From NCBI RefSeq assembly GCF_020921035.1, contig NC_063151.1:2914001-2978000 (forward strand): a stretch of 64,000 nucleotides of DNA, in the 5' to 3' direction. Position 1 is the first letter of the stretch. Every line of letters starts with the position of its first letter. Below, one piece after another: positions 23,736 through 41,296 of the stretch. Under the pieces are notes generated by a model, which saw only the letters and a program-made list of their open reading frames with translations, ran no database searches and had not been told where the DNA came from. The position numbers and the translations under genes were made by a program. This DNA is from Rhodamnia argentea (Eukaryota > Streptophyta > Magnoliopsida > Myrtales > Myrtaceae).

Positions 23736-25523
23736 GGGAAAATTCCAATTAAGGGCCCCAAGTGCCCTGATTTTTTCAAATAATGGCCCAAAATGGAATT
23801 TGTTGCAAATAAGGGCCCAAAGTCCTTTATTTGTTTCAAAGAAGGGCCTGGTTTTTGTCTTTTTCTTTTTTTTTGCAATTTTATCTTTCTTTTTTTACTT
23901 TCCTTTTCATTTTTTCCTTCCCCTTTTTCTTTTTCTTTTTCCCCTCCCCTCCCCTTCCCCAGCCACAGTTCACCATTGATGTCCGCTTCTCTCTCTCGCT
24001 CTCCCTAGTCATCCACACTCTCTCTCTCCGATCTGATCTCTTGCAAGTCTCTGTCTTTTCGTTTTCACCTGTTTGAGATTCAAAGAAAACCATCAAAGAA
24101 GGAGAGAGAGAGAGAGAGAGAGAGAAGCGTACACGCCGGCCGTCGCCCTTGAAGACGTTCTTCCCGTCGGTGTACGGGAAGAAGATGGAGGACGCGACGA
24201 CCAACCGATCGCAAGTATGCATGCTGACGGCCGACCATGTTCATGTCATCGTCGAGAGTAAGAATATTTGGCGGAAATAGAAACTTGAGACTGTGGCTGT
24301 CGTTGTTTTTGACCTCGGTCGCGTTCGGAGGTCCGACGTCAATGGTGGACCGTCTCCTTCATCCAGATGCTCAAGGCCCTCATGCCCGTCGCCGTCCACT
24401 CCATCGGCGTCTTGCTTAAGAGAGAGACCTTCAAGTCCCAGACCATGCTAAACATGGTGTCAATCTCGCTCAGCGTAGCCGCCTACGCCGAGGCCAATTC
24501 GACGCCTGGGGCGTGACCCTCCAGCTCGGCGCCATCGCCTTCGAGGCCACGAGGTTGGTCCCGATCCGGATCCTACTCACCTCCAAGGGGATCCAGCTGA
24601 ACCCCATCACATCGCTATACTACGTTGCGCCGTGTCTGCTCGTCTTCCCCGCTCGTGTCATGGGTCTTCATGGAGCACCCGGTGCTCGTCAAGTCCTTGA
24701 GCTTCCGGCCCGACCTCTTGGTCTTTGGGACCAACTCGCTCTGCGTGTTCGCGCTCAACCCGGGCGGTGTTTCTACTCGTTGGGAAGACCTCGGCACCGA
24801 CGATGAACGTGGCGGGCGTGGTGAAGGACTAGTTGCTGATCGCCTTCTCGTGGTCGGTGATCAATGACACGGTGACGTCGGTGAACCTGTTCGAGTACGG
24901 CCTCGCGTCGCGTACTACAACCACTCGAAGTTGCGGGCGCTCAAGGCGAAGGAGGCGCAGAAGAAGGTGGCGGCGCGAGCGGGCGAAGGGGAGGTTGCTG
25001 GAGCAGAGGGAAGGAGAGGGGTCGGTGGGAGAGAAGAGAGACTCTCAAGCCTAAGAATGACTGAGTCCTTGAACATTTGATGATCGAGAAGGAGAAATCA
25101 AGAAATCGGCGAAACGAAGAACAAAAATGGAGAGAATTTTAAGTGTACCCAGCAGAAAAACTAATCCAATGCAGAGTATGCAAATGCATTCTTGCAATTT
25201 CTTGCTCGGCTTCACATGCCGGTAATGCTTTGGAGATCGACCGGAGAGAGAGAGTGTGTGGACGAGTAGAGAGAGGGAGAGAGACAGAAGCGGATGTCAA
25301 TGGTGGACAGTGGCTAGGGGAGGGGAAAAAGAAAAAGAAAAAGAAAAAGGGGAAGCAAAAAATGAAAAAGAAAGATAAAATTGCAAAAAAAGAGAAAAAG
25401 ACAAAAACCAGGCCCTTCTTTGAAACAAATAAAGGACTTTAGGCCCTTATTTGCAACAAAATCCATTCTCGGGCCCTTATTTGAAAAAATCGGGCACTTG
25501 ATGCCCTTAATTGGAATTTTCCC
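23736..25523 (+). mobile_element. Pack-MULE, 1788 bp, carrying a captured transporter-gene fragment
   Basis: Perfect 9-bp target duplications TATTTTTTA lie at 23727-23735 and 25524-25532. The terminal inverted repeats extend about 300 bp (roughly 23736-24035 and 25225-25523). They begin GGGAAAATTCCAATTAAGGG on both sides and share long identical runs such as AAAGTCCTTTATTTGTTTC. Between them is GC-rich sequence unlike the A/T-rich surroundings, derived from a host gene on the plus strand. There is no transposase. This architecture defines a Pack-MULE. Its intact duplications and similar arms make it the youngest layer of the nest. Confidence 0.92.
24352..25055 (+). pseudogene. Captured fragment of a triose-phosphate/nucleotide-sugar translocator-like gene (broken)
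   Basis: Read across three frames, the interior of the Pack-MULE encodes segments typical of the plant KV/A/G subgroup of the NST/TPT transporter family (DMT superfamily). In order these are [48 protein letters not shown], the block [11 protein letters not shown], then [19 protein letters not shown] and YYNHSKLRALKAKEAQKK. The order and spacing match the C-terminal two-thirds of the transporter. The reading frame shifts at about 24500, 24650 and 24770, and an in-frame TAG replaces the Trp codon after VVKD. It therefore cannot make a transporter. No introns are seen within the fragment. Confidence 0.87.
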
Positions 25524-25971
25524 TATTTTTTATTCTCCTATGTATAAGTCTTTTTAGTTACACTCTGTTTTATTTTTTGAAAGTAACTAAGCTCATGTGC
25601 TCCATATTATGAATGGTGCATATTTTTTTTTGGCATGTGTTCGGTCCAATGGAACCGCCCGAGAAGAAGACCGTATCGGTGGTCCGGTTCCCGATTTCGA
25701 AAAATTAAAAATCGAGATCACCGGTCCGGTTCTTTGTTCTTGAGAGGAACCGGACCGGACCAAGAACCATTTACCTTTAGTTATTTTGGCGATTAAAAAA
25801 TTAGTTTGAAGTAAATTTATCACGGATGTACCAGTTTGGGATTTTTTCTTGTTTCAGTTTGAGGTAAATTTATCACAAGTGTACCGGTTTGGATTTTTTG
25901 TGACAAAAAATTAATTTGGGATCAATTTGTCATAGATGTACCAGTTTGAGATTTTTTCATGGTATTAACTC

Positions 25972-26117
25972 TTTATTTTACTATCGGAAGATCGCATAAA
26001 TAGGCGATATGCACCAATTGAAAATTTAAAAGTCTTTCCTTTAAAATTTATAAAATGGTTTTACAAATTTACGACGCCAAGCACCTTGATTATGACCAAA
26101 TTTCCCTCTCTTTTTTT
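25972..26117. other. Spacer between two Mutator-type MITEs
   Basis: Short A/T-rich spacer, nothing recognised. It includes the right copy of the outer element's duplication (25972-25980). Confidence 0.6.
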
Positions 26118-26547
26118 GGAAAAATACTACCAAAAATCCTAAACTATACCCACTGTGACATATTTACCATAAAATTTTTCTTATGATACCAAAAATTCAA
26201 AACTTGTACTCGTATGACACATTTATCTCAAACATTTTTTTATAACACAAAAAACTTCAAACTGGACATATTTACCCCAAATTATCTTTTTTATGACATA
26301 AAAAATCCCAAACTGGTAGGTTTGTGACATGTTTATTCTAAATTTTGAGGTAAATGTGTCACACTGATACAAATTTAAGATTTTTAGTGTCACAAATAAA
26401 AGTTCGGGGTAAATGTGTTACACTAATATAAGTTTGGGGTAAATGTGTTGCATAGATAAAAGTTTAGGGCTTTTTGTAATACAAATAAAAATTTAAGGTA
26501 AATGTGTCACAATGGATATAATTTGGGGTTTTCGGTGGCCTTTTTCC
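26118..26547. mobile_element. Mutator-type MITE, 430 bp
   Basis: The inverted ends are GGAAAAATACTACCAAAAAT (left) and GGAAAAAGGCCACCGAAAAC (right, reversed). Each arm repeats 'aaatgtgtcac' and 'aaacttgta/aagtttggg' words. The element lies in T-rich tracts on both sides, so a 9-bp duplication cannot be distinguished from poly-T. It lies about 330 bp upstream of the coiled-coil gene's ATG, probably within its promoter. Confidence 0.68.
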
Positions 26548-26753
26548 TTTTTTTTTTTTTGGAAATCATATCCTATTTAGCAAAAAAGACTTAAATAATT
26601 TATTGTTTTCTTATTTCTCTGTTTTTTTATTATTATTTTTCAACGAGGATCCACCTTAAATACGCTCGGTCTCAAACGGCTAGCCCCTTTCCAATTTGAA
26701 TCTCTTCAGAGACAGCGCTCCAGAAGAAACGCTTCAGCATCCCGAGTTCGACG

Positions 26754-26762
26754 AAACCCTAA
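26754..26762 (+). promoter_or_regulatory. Telo-box in the 5' leader of the coiled-coil gene
   Basis: AAACCCTAA lies 115 bp upstream of the ATG at 26877. Telo-boxes near the start site are common in plant genes expressed in dividing cells (established association). Position and sequence are seen; function is inferred. Confidence 0.55.
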
Positions 26763-26876
26763 TTCTTCCCAATTTCTTGTCCTCGTGGCTTTTCAATCAT
26801 CAACTTCGTCTTCTCTCTCTGAATTCCTACACCGACCAGCCTCCGGGGATATAGGGTTTCGGGAGGCGACGAAAGA

Positions 26877-29800
26877 ATGGATCTTCCCCCACGAATCGAT
26901 GAGTGCATCAAAGATGCGATCGATCACACCTTAGGCCTCTCCGTGTCGACCCAAACGCTCGAATCGAGGCTTCGCGCTTCCGAGGAGGTTCAGAAACGGC
27001 TTCGCGAGGAGTGCTCGCTCTTGCACTCAAGATTGAACGAGAAAGACGGCCTCATTGAGCGCGCTAGGGTAAGATGGCGCATTTTATGTCTTTTTGGATG
27101 ACAATTCCTCAAGTGTTTTGATGTGTTCCACTCCTAGATTTTTTGCACGTTTGTCGGATTGTTTTTTATTTTTATTTTTCGGGGGTGATAGCTTATGGGT
27201 GTGGATGGTTTGTTCTGTCCATGGAAATTCGCAGGCCGAATCGTGCATGAACGCACAGGCTTTGAAGAAATTTGTGGAAGAGAACCAGAAATTGGCGGCA
27301 GAATGTGCTAATTTGTTGGCTGAGTGTAAGAAGCTGGAAACAGAGTGCTCTCTGTACGACCATGATAGGGAGGCATTGATGGACTTTGGGAACGAGGTCG
27401 AAGAGCGGGCCAAGGAGGCAGAGGCCAGGGTTCAGGAGCTAGAGGAGGAGTTGCAGCAGTTGTCGGATGAGTTGCAGCACAAAGACGATACTCGTGAGGT
27501 AATCTTGTGCTAGTGTGCTTGTGAAGCACTAATTTTTGAATTTGATGTAGCCTTTCCATCAAATAGGTGTATTAAGTCCTAATCAGTCGATAGGTTTTGT
27601 TCAATTTATGAACCCTTACTAACGAATGTTTTGAGAAATAAGCATTGGGTGGGGAATTTCTCGTGTGAACTAATGGTCAATGTTGGTTTTAGTTACTTTG
27701 TGATGAGTCATAATTGCGGAGAGTTACATTTGTTTGCAACTTGATAGTAGTCATCACATTAAACAATGGTTGGTCGAATTGAAGCTGAATGCCTTGAAAT
27801 ATTGAAGTTGTTGTTTCTTGGCTTGGTCCTTCTTATTTTTTTCATTTGAAATTTAGTGAAAAATTGATTGCTTGTTTGCATATTGGGGTAATACCAAAAG
27901 GTGTTACATTGTACTGCTGTTTTGAAGTCGTAGTTTCTTGTGCTAGTGTGCTTGCAAAGTTTATTGAGGAGTTGCATGCGTGCTAGAATCAGAATACGAT
28001 GAAGCTCCAGATATGCCAAATTTACTAATATTCCAAGATAGATCACTTTATCAAGCAAGCTATGGCCTGGATTATTCACAATTTGGATCATACCATGTAA
28101 CGATGTTCAAGTATTACCTTGCTATGGCGTCACTCTTTAGGCAGAAAAATTCTTCATGTGTAAAAGAGAGAATGAACAGCATATGCTCTGTCTCTGTGTC
28201 TCTATCTCTCATGGAAAAATAGCTCAGTTTGCATGGATAAAGTAATCGTGGTGTCGTGTAAAAGTAGTCTGAACTGCTCGCTTTATATACAATCATTGTC
28301 TGTTACACCAAAGGGAGGATCTTTTTAACAAGCTTATGCAAATAGTTAGGAGAGAGATTGCCCATGATTCTTTAAACAAAACATGGAGCTGGTGGTAGAT
28401 GTGAGATTGTTATGCTTTCCAACCCAGGCAAAGATGGTAGTCCTTAAATTCATTCATTTCTTGATGGGAACCTTTCATCTGAACAAAGTTTTTCTCAGTT
28501 AGATTTTTTACTTTTGCTTCACTTCACTAATTTTCAATGCAAGTAAACCTTGTCAGGTGAAACTATTTCTTTTCTTTTTTTTCATGTGCTTCTTGGTGCA
28601 CCATCTTCTATGGGTCAGGACATTGCTTGTTTGGTCCTCCTTATTTTTTCATTTGAAATTTAGTGAAAAATTGATTGCTTGTTTGCATATTGGGGTAATA
28701 CCAAAAGGTGTTACATTGTATTGCTGTTATGAAGTCGTAGTTTCTTGTGCTAGTGTGCTTGCAAAGTGTATTGAGGAGTTGCATGCTTGCTCGAATCAGA
28801 ATAAGATGAAGCTCCAGATTCGTCAAATTTACTAATATTCCAAGATAGATCACTTTATTAAGCAAGCTATGGCCTGGATTATTCACAATTTGGATCATAC
28901 CATGTAACAATGTTCAAGTATTACCTTGCTATGGCGTCACTCTTTAGGCAGAAAAATTCTTCATGTGTAAAAGAGAGAATGAACAGCATATGCTCTGTCT
29001 CTGTCTCTCTATCTCTCATGGAAAAATAGCTCAGTTTGCATGGATAAAGTAATTGTGGTGTCGTGTAAAAGTAGTCTGAACTGCTCGCTTTATATACAAT
29101 CATTGACTGTTCCACCAAAGGGAGGATCTTTTTAACAAGCTTATGCAAATAGTTAGGAGAGAGACTGTCCATGATTATTTAAACAAAACATGGAGCTGGT
29201 GGTAGATGTGAGATTGTTATGCTTTCCAACCCAGGCAAAGATGGTAGTCCTTAAACTCATCATTTCTTGATGGGAACCTTTCATCTGAACAAAGTTTTTC
29301 TTATTTGGATTTTTTTTCTTTTGCTTCACTTCACTAATTTTCAATGCAAGTAAACCTTGTCAGGTGAAACTATTTCTTTTCTTTTCTTTTTTTTCATGTG
29401 CTTCTTGGTGCACCATCTTCTATGGGTCAGGACATTGCAACTTCACATTTATGCACTATGAGGTTTTTCCTCGCATAAATTACAGAGGATTACTAATTGA
29501 ATACTTGTTTGAAGGATGAAGAGACTTTGGAGAGTACCACTTTGGAGGAGAAGTTAGTCGAATCAATCATCTCAACGTTGCTTAGTAAAGATGCAGTAGC
29601 ATCAGCATATTCATTTTTGGAGGCAAATAGTGCTCATGAATCGTGTCAAGAGTTGTTAAAAATGTGGAACTGGTGAGTGCTCAATTTTTCGTTTGCTTTC
29701 TATTTCATGCTGTGTCACCATTTCCAACACTTGATTTGAAGAAACCACTTTTCCACACTTTCGATGGCACTGCTGCAAGATGCAAAGATGTCATTTACAT

Positions 29801-30391
29801 CGAATGTGAAAATGAAGCTAAAGTGACACTCTAATACTGTAGCCTAAGGCCAGCAACCCGGATGGTTATTTCGTTGGCTGCTGAAATGAAGACACTTGAG
29901 AAAGATAAGGAGAATCTCAGAATTAACCTTCATAAAGCGGAGGAGGAGGTAAGAAATTCTTTGAGGACTTAAATTGTTGTAAGATGTCTTGCTGAGAAAA
30001 GTCTTAGCAATATCTTATTTTTGTAGGTAAATCTGCTTTTTCAAGAAAACAACGTTCTAGATGAAGAAAATAAGAGGTTATTGAGGCACTGCCAGAAAGA
30101 AAGGGACGCTTTTGGTTCTGGTGGGAGAATCACAGCTAGTGCTCCTGCAAAGGTTAGAACAAAGATGAGAGCTTTGGTTAATTTTGTGCACCTGCATTTC
30201 TGAACTCTAAATGCCATTCTGAACTCTTGCTAAGTTACTTCATTCGGTTGCAGTCTAACAAGAGAAAATCAAGCCCTAAGATGAGTAGCCCAGTTGAGAA
30301 GAGGATTGATCTAAGTGATGTGGATTCACCAAGACGGCCTTTGTCGCCATTGAAACAGAACTCTCCTGATTCTAGGGTGTACAAGAAGTAG
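26877..30391 (+). CDS. Coiled-coil protein of unknown function (six exons, 327 aa)
   Basis: Exons 26877-27068, 27235-27498, 29515-29672, 29843-29948, 30027-30152 and 30254-30391 join in frame with GT-AG junctions. Residues 1-64 start MDLPPRIDECIKDAIDHTLG and are helical. About 65-250 form a long coiled coil rich in Glu, Leu and Lys (for example ELEEELQQLSDELQHKDD and EMKTLEKDKENLR). A Gly/Ser/Ala-rich linker follows. The basic, Ser/Pro-rich tail (residues 282 onward) has possible CDK-type or nuclear signals: KRKSSPKMSSP, DSPRRPLSPLKQNSPDS. There is no signal peptide, transmembrane segment or enzymatic motif. I recognise this as a conserved plant coiled-coil protein but cannot name it; a nuclear or cytoskeletal role is inference. 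Intron 2 (2016 bp) contains a tandem duplication. Confidence 0.88.
27823..29438. repeat. Tandem duplication (about 805-bp units) inside intron 2
   Basis: Unit 1 is 27823-28626 and unit 2 is 28631-29438. Both begin TTGGTCCT and end TATGGGTCAGGACATTGC. They are nearly identical over their whole length, with scattered substitutions and small indels. Neither copy carries a supportable exon. The word TTGTGCTAGTGTGCTTG also occurs once at the start of the intron (near 27505), suggesting an older, shorter duplication. Confidence 0.92.
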
Positions 30392-31750
30392 AGGCTCATT
30401 CACATGTATCAACTGACCCGATCTTCTTTTTCTTTTCTTTTTATTTTTGTGCCCGGGCCATTCTTTGTACCTGAATAGCGTCTTCATCAGAATCAAAGGT
30501 TGGATTGAAATTACTGGCAAGAAATGGGTGGTTATAGTTCTTGAAGCAACTTCAGTTTTCTTTTCCTATCAACAGATGCAATTTGTTTTTAGCTGATGTG
30601 ATGCTCCTTTACTATCTTAATTGATAGTAAATTCACGTTGTGATGCTCATTTGGCATCGTGCTCGACCTAAATATTTTCTTTTGAAGCAATGAACCAATG
30701 TAGTATGCCCCGAAAAAACAAAAAAGAAGCAAAAATAAACAATCTAATATACGACAAATGGAATAGTGTGAATGAAAGAAGCTACTGCTGATAAAGTTAA
30801 TCCATTTTGCTAGATTTGTTATTCAATATGAAATTCAGAATAAATTATTTACTTTACCTTGTATGAAGTTACTGCCCAAGACATGATAAAGGGATCTGGC
30901 CTAAATAAAAATATTCATGGGAAAGATGGGATAAAGTTGGATAGAATTTCTTATGCTTATGGTATATAAGTTTTTTTTTTTTGAATAACAAATTTCTTAA
31001 ATAAATAAAATCGAATTGATAAATAAGTATAAATACTATTTAAATTATGACGTAAAAATGAAAATATTTTTTTAAATGGTTTTTTGTATTGCCGAAAGAA
31101 TGTCGGTGAAAAATGTATTTATCTTCGATAATAATTTAAATTTAAATATTTTTATGAACTATAAAAATATTTATTGTTCATCTATTTTTATAAGCAATAT
31201 AAAAAATTATTCAAAAAATGTATTTTTAAATTATTAATTTTTTTCGAAATAAATGGAGCCCAAATATTATTTAAATATCATTACAAAAAAAATTATTATT
31301 TAAATATTAATTTAATACATTAGGGGTTTGCGACGACGTCAAACGCAAAACCCTCGTATTTTGGATGACAATGCCTAGGGCAAGGGGACAGGACGGGCGG
31401 GGGACGAGATACAACGGTCAAAGCTGCAACTGCTCCTGCTGCCGTCCGCTCTTCTTCTCCTGCTTCCGCTCCTTCGTTGATTTCTGTTCTTTTTCTTTCT
31501 TCAAAATCTTTTTTTTAACGACATCAGTTAAGCTCTCAAGGCTCTGCGTCATCCATCTCCAATCACCACCTTCCCCTGGCATCTCACCTTCTTGCTAAGT
31601 CTTCCTCTTGCCCTGTTCCTGCAATTTCTTCTTTTTGGCTCTCCTAGCTCTGTTTTTCATTTTGAAAGTGTGGTTTAATCTTTTGTTCGGAGAACGATGG
31701 TGTGAACAGTTTGCTGGTGGCGGCGGTGGTGAGGAAGGGAGATAGTTTGA
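30392..31750. other. Intergenic and 5' leader region between the coiled-coil gene and QTRT1
   Basis: Holds the 3' UTR of the coiled-coil gene, a very A/T-rich stretch (about 30960-31320) with a diverged end of the 10648-type MITE (GAAATAAATGGAGCCC near 31245), and a GC-richer leader from about 31330 to the QTRT1 ATG. The leader contains AAAACCCTCG, a partial telo-box. An open frame at 31365 is not conserved-looking. Confidence 0.5.
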
Positions 31751-38891
<7,141 letters not shown>

Positions 38892-40227
38892 AGTAGTAGG
38901 CCAACGGTCTTAAAAGAAAAGGCGTGAAACTGTGCTAAGGTCATTACACGGCAGCATAAGTTTTGAAGTCCCATATGCTGCTCCATTGGTAAATTCTTTT
39001 TCTTTTTTCCTCTTAATCCCCTATTCTTCTGTAACTTTTAAATCCACACAGCTGGAACAAAATCCACAGCGATTGCGTTAGAATCCTTTTGGGTTACCTT
39101 GTGTTTCTTTTCGTCATCAACTGTATCTTACGTTACATGCAAGTTTTTTGACTATAATGTCGACACGAAACTCGAATCTTGGTTGAATTCAGATCTGTGC
39201 AATTATTCGCCGTTGATGTTCACATCGATGAAAGGAACGTGAACTGATCAACTTTTGTCCTCTGAAAGCACCATGCAGTGTCTGTTTCTGTTTGTATGTT
39301 TTATCTTCTTCAACATGCGGCGATGACTGAGAAACTAAAAGTTTTCTGCGATATTCACCATGCAGCTCATTTTCAGTTTCCATACAAGCACGGAGCTTTT
39401 CATTACAAGCATCTTAAAAATCTTCACTTATAGCCATGACCCCATCTTCCTTGCATTATTGATATTAAGACTGTTTGATGATTAGACAAAGACTGTTTGA
39501 TGATTAGACAAAGACATGTCTTTTGCCTCCTTTGTCAAACTGATTAGAAATGTAAAAAGCATGTGCTATCTCCCTCTAATTGTTGCTTCGCTACGTACAA
39601 TTCGGTTTGGAAAGACTCCTTGTGCTCGTGCTTTTCTCTTCTTCCCTTATGAGAGAAGGACGTGATTTGATTAGCAATTGGGTTTCGATATTTATATGAA
39701 AAGCTGTCTCGTTTGGCTGCGACGCAATCCGGCATCGACGGGTGCACGCCTTCTCCATCGGTTGTTTTCAGGCACACAGAAAAAAAAATCTTGCAAGCAA
39801 ACAGGGACTTGCGATGGAAGATGATGTCTTGAGCGTGTTGCGTTGCACGGATTTGGCATGTTCGGTCATAGATTGAAACTTCTCTTTCATTTTGGTCCTC
39901 CTAGTCTTTTATTCCATTCTTTATCAATTGGGACCATCCAAAAGGGCTATGTACTTATAATAAATTAAGCTGTCATTTTCCATATCTCCTCGGGCCATGT
40001 TTTTCTCCTGTCTCGATTGAAGGAAGACTTGTGGTATGTGATATGGCACATTGTTCCATATGTAAAATTATCATCACCCGCATTTATCGTCAATTAAATT
40101 TCCATACGTGTGATGTTGCATCGCATATTGTTGCCCGATAATTGGAACCCTTTCAATCAAGGGCGGAAGAAAACATATCGTAATCTTCTTGGGATCATAC
40201 CCCGTTTCTATCTATAGCGGATGCTTA
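38892..40227. other. 3' flank of QTRT1 and intergenic DNA
   Basis: The 3' UTR of QTRT1 continues from 38892. Near 39467-39513 is a tandem pair of the 22-bp word ending GTTTGATGATTAGACAAA. No gene is seen. Confidence 0.55.
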
Positions 40228-41296
40228 GGGCCTATTTGGTAATGTTTTTGTTTCAAAAAAGTGATTCTGATTAGAATTAATTTTTTTTATTCCGTTCTCT
40301 GAATGAGTTTTAAAGAATCGTAACACGTTTGGTAATTGCACAAAGTTTTTGTTATGGAAAATAATTTCTCTTCCCAATTTGTCATTTAAATCAAATAATT
40401 ACATAATTATATTTAATGACTTTTTTCAGACCCCACAATTGCGATCCTCTTGCACCATGACATTTTTTTTTTTTTATCAAAATAAGGATGTTTCAAAGTT
40501 GTTTTTCCATGCTTCTCCTAAGGCTATGCATATGCCAAGAATGAAAGAAGTGACTCTAATTATCTTTTATTGCTCAGAATAAATAAAATCAATATCTACC
40601 ACATAAGTGGCTCGGTTTTACCTTTAGATACCGTGCGGATGGTTACTAATGCAACATAGTACTCCGACAACAAATCGGGCAAGACTTAGGAAAAATTGAA
40701 TGAAAAAATCACCAAAAACAGGATTGACCGGTTGAATGGACCCATTTTCTACTTTTTGAGGTTTTTTTGGAATTTTCGGATTTTTTTGAATAATTTGCCC
40801 ATGAGGAGCAAAATCGTCATTTGGGAGAAATCAAATGGCAAAATCATCAAAAATAGGATTGGGCAGTTGAAATGACCCATCTCCTAATTCTTGAGATTTT
40901 TTTGGAATTTTTAGAATTTTTTAGCATTTTTTCCTGATTTTTTAAATTTTTTATGAATTTTCCAATTTTTTTAAATTTTTATTCATTTTCTTTTTTTATT
41001 TTTAAAATTTCCGAAATTTTTATTAAAAAATATTATTCGGACCGGATCGGGTTGACCCGACTCAAGCCTCACAGGCCCCGACAAAAGTAAAAGAAGATTA
41101 TCGTTGCCCTTTTTTTTTCCTCAAAAGTGATCCTTTTTGGGAGAAACAACTTTTCTTTTTTTTTTGTTTCTTATTTTTGGTCAAAAAGCATTCTCAAGAG
41201 TAGGATCAAAATCATTTGCGTTATCAAATATGTTTCTGATTCTTTTTTATTCCGAAAAACATAAATAGAAGAACAGAAACGTTACCAAACGAATCC
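40228..41296. mobile_element. PIF/Harbinger-type non-autonomous element, 1069 bp
   Basis: TTA flanks it at 40225-40227 and 41297-41299. The ends are GGGCCTATTTGGTAATGTTT and, reversed, GGATTCGTTTGGTAACGTTT. The interior has no transposase but holds a diverged direct repeat of about 75 bp, starting 'aaaatcaccaaaaacagg' near 40706 and 'aaaatcatcaaaaatagg' near 40841. Terminal similarity to the 15074-15658 element (GG-N-TGGTAA-N-TTT pattern) suggests the same superfamily. Confidence 0.75.

Larger units (their letters stand above)
23526..25779. mobile_element. hAT-like element inserted in the outer MITE
   Basis: The left end is TAGGGGTAACCAAATC and the reversed right end is TAAAGGTAAATGGTTC, followed on both sides by GGACCG-type subterminal words. 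The flanking octamers are ATTATTTT (23518-23525) and GTTATTTT (25780-25787), matching 7 of 8. It is interrupted by the Pack-MULE at 23736-25523. Without that insert it is about 457 bp, with no coding capacity of its own. Confidence 0.7.
23090..25971. mobile_element. Outer Mutator-type MITE of a three-level nest
   Basis: Perfect 9-bp direct repeats TTTATTTTA flank it at 23081-23089 and 25972-25980. The left end starts GGGTTAATCCCACAAAAAAC. The reversed right end starts GAGTTAATACCATGAAAAAA. Both arms repeat the family motif (aaatttatcac, gtgtaccagtttg, ggattttttgtga). The element is interrupted at 23526 by a hAT-like element and resumes at 25780. Without the insert it is about 620 bp. It belongs to the same family as 2352-3091. 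Confidence 0.82.
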
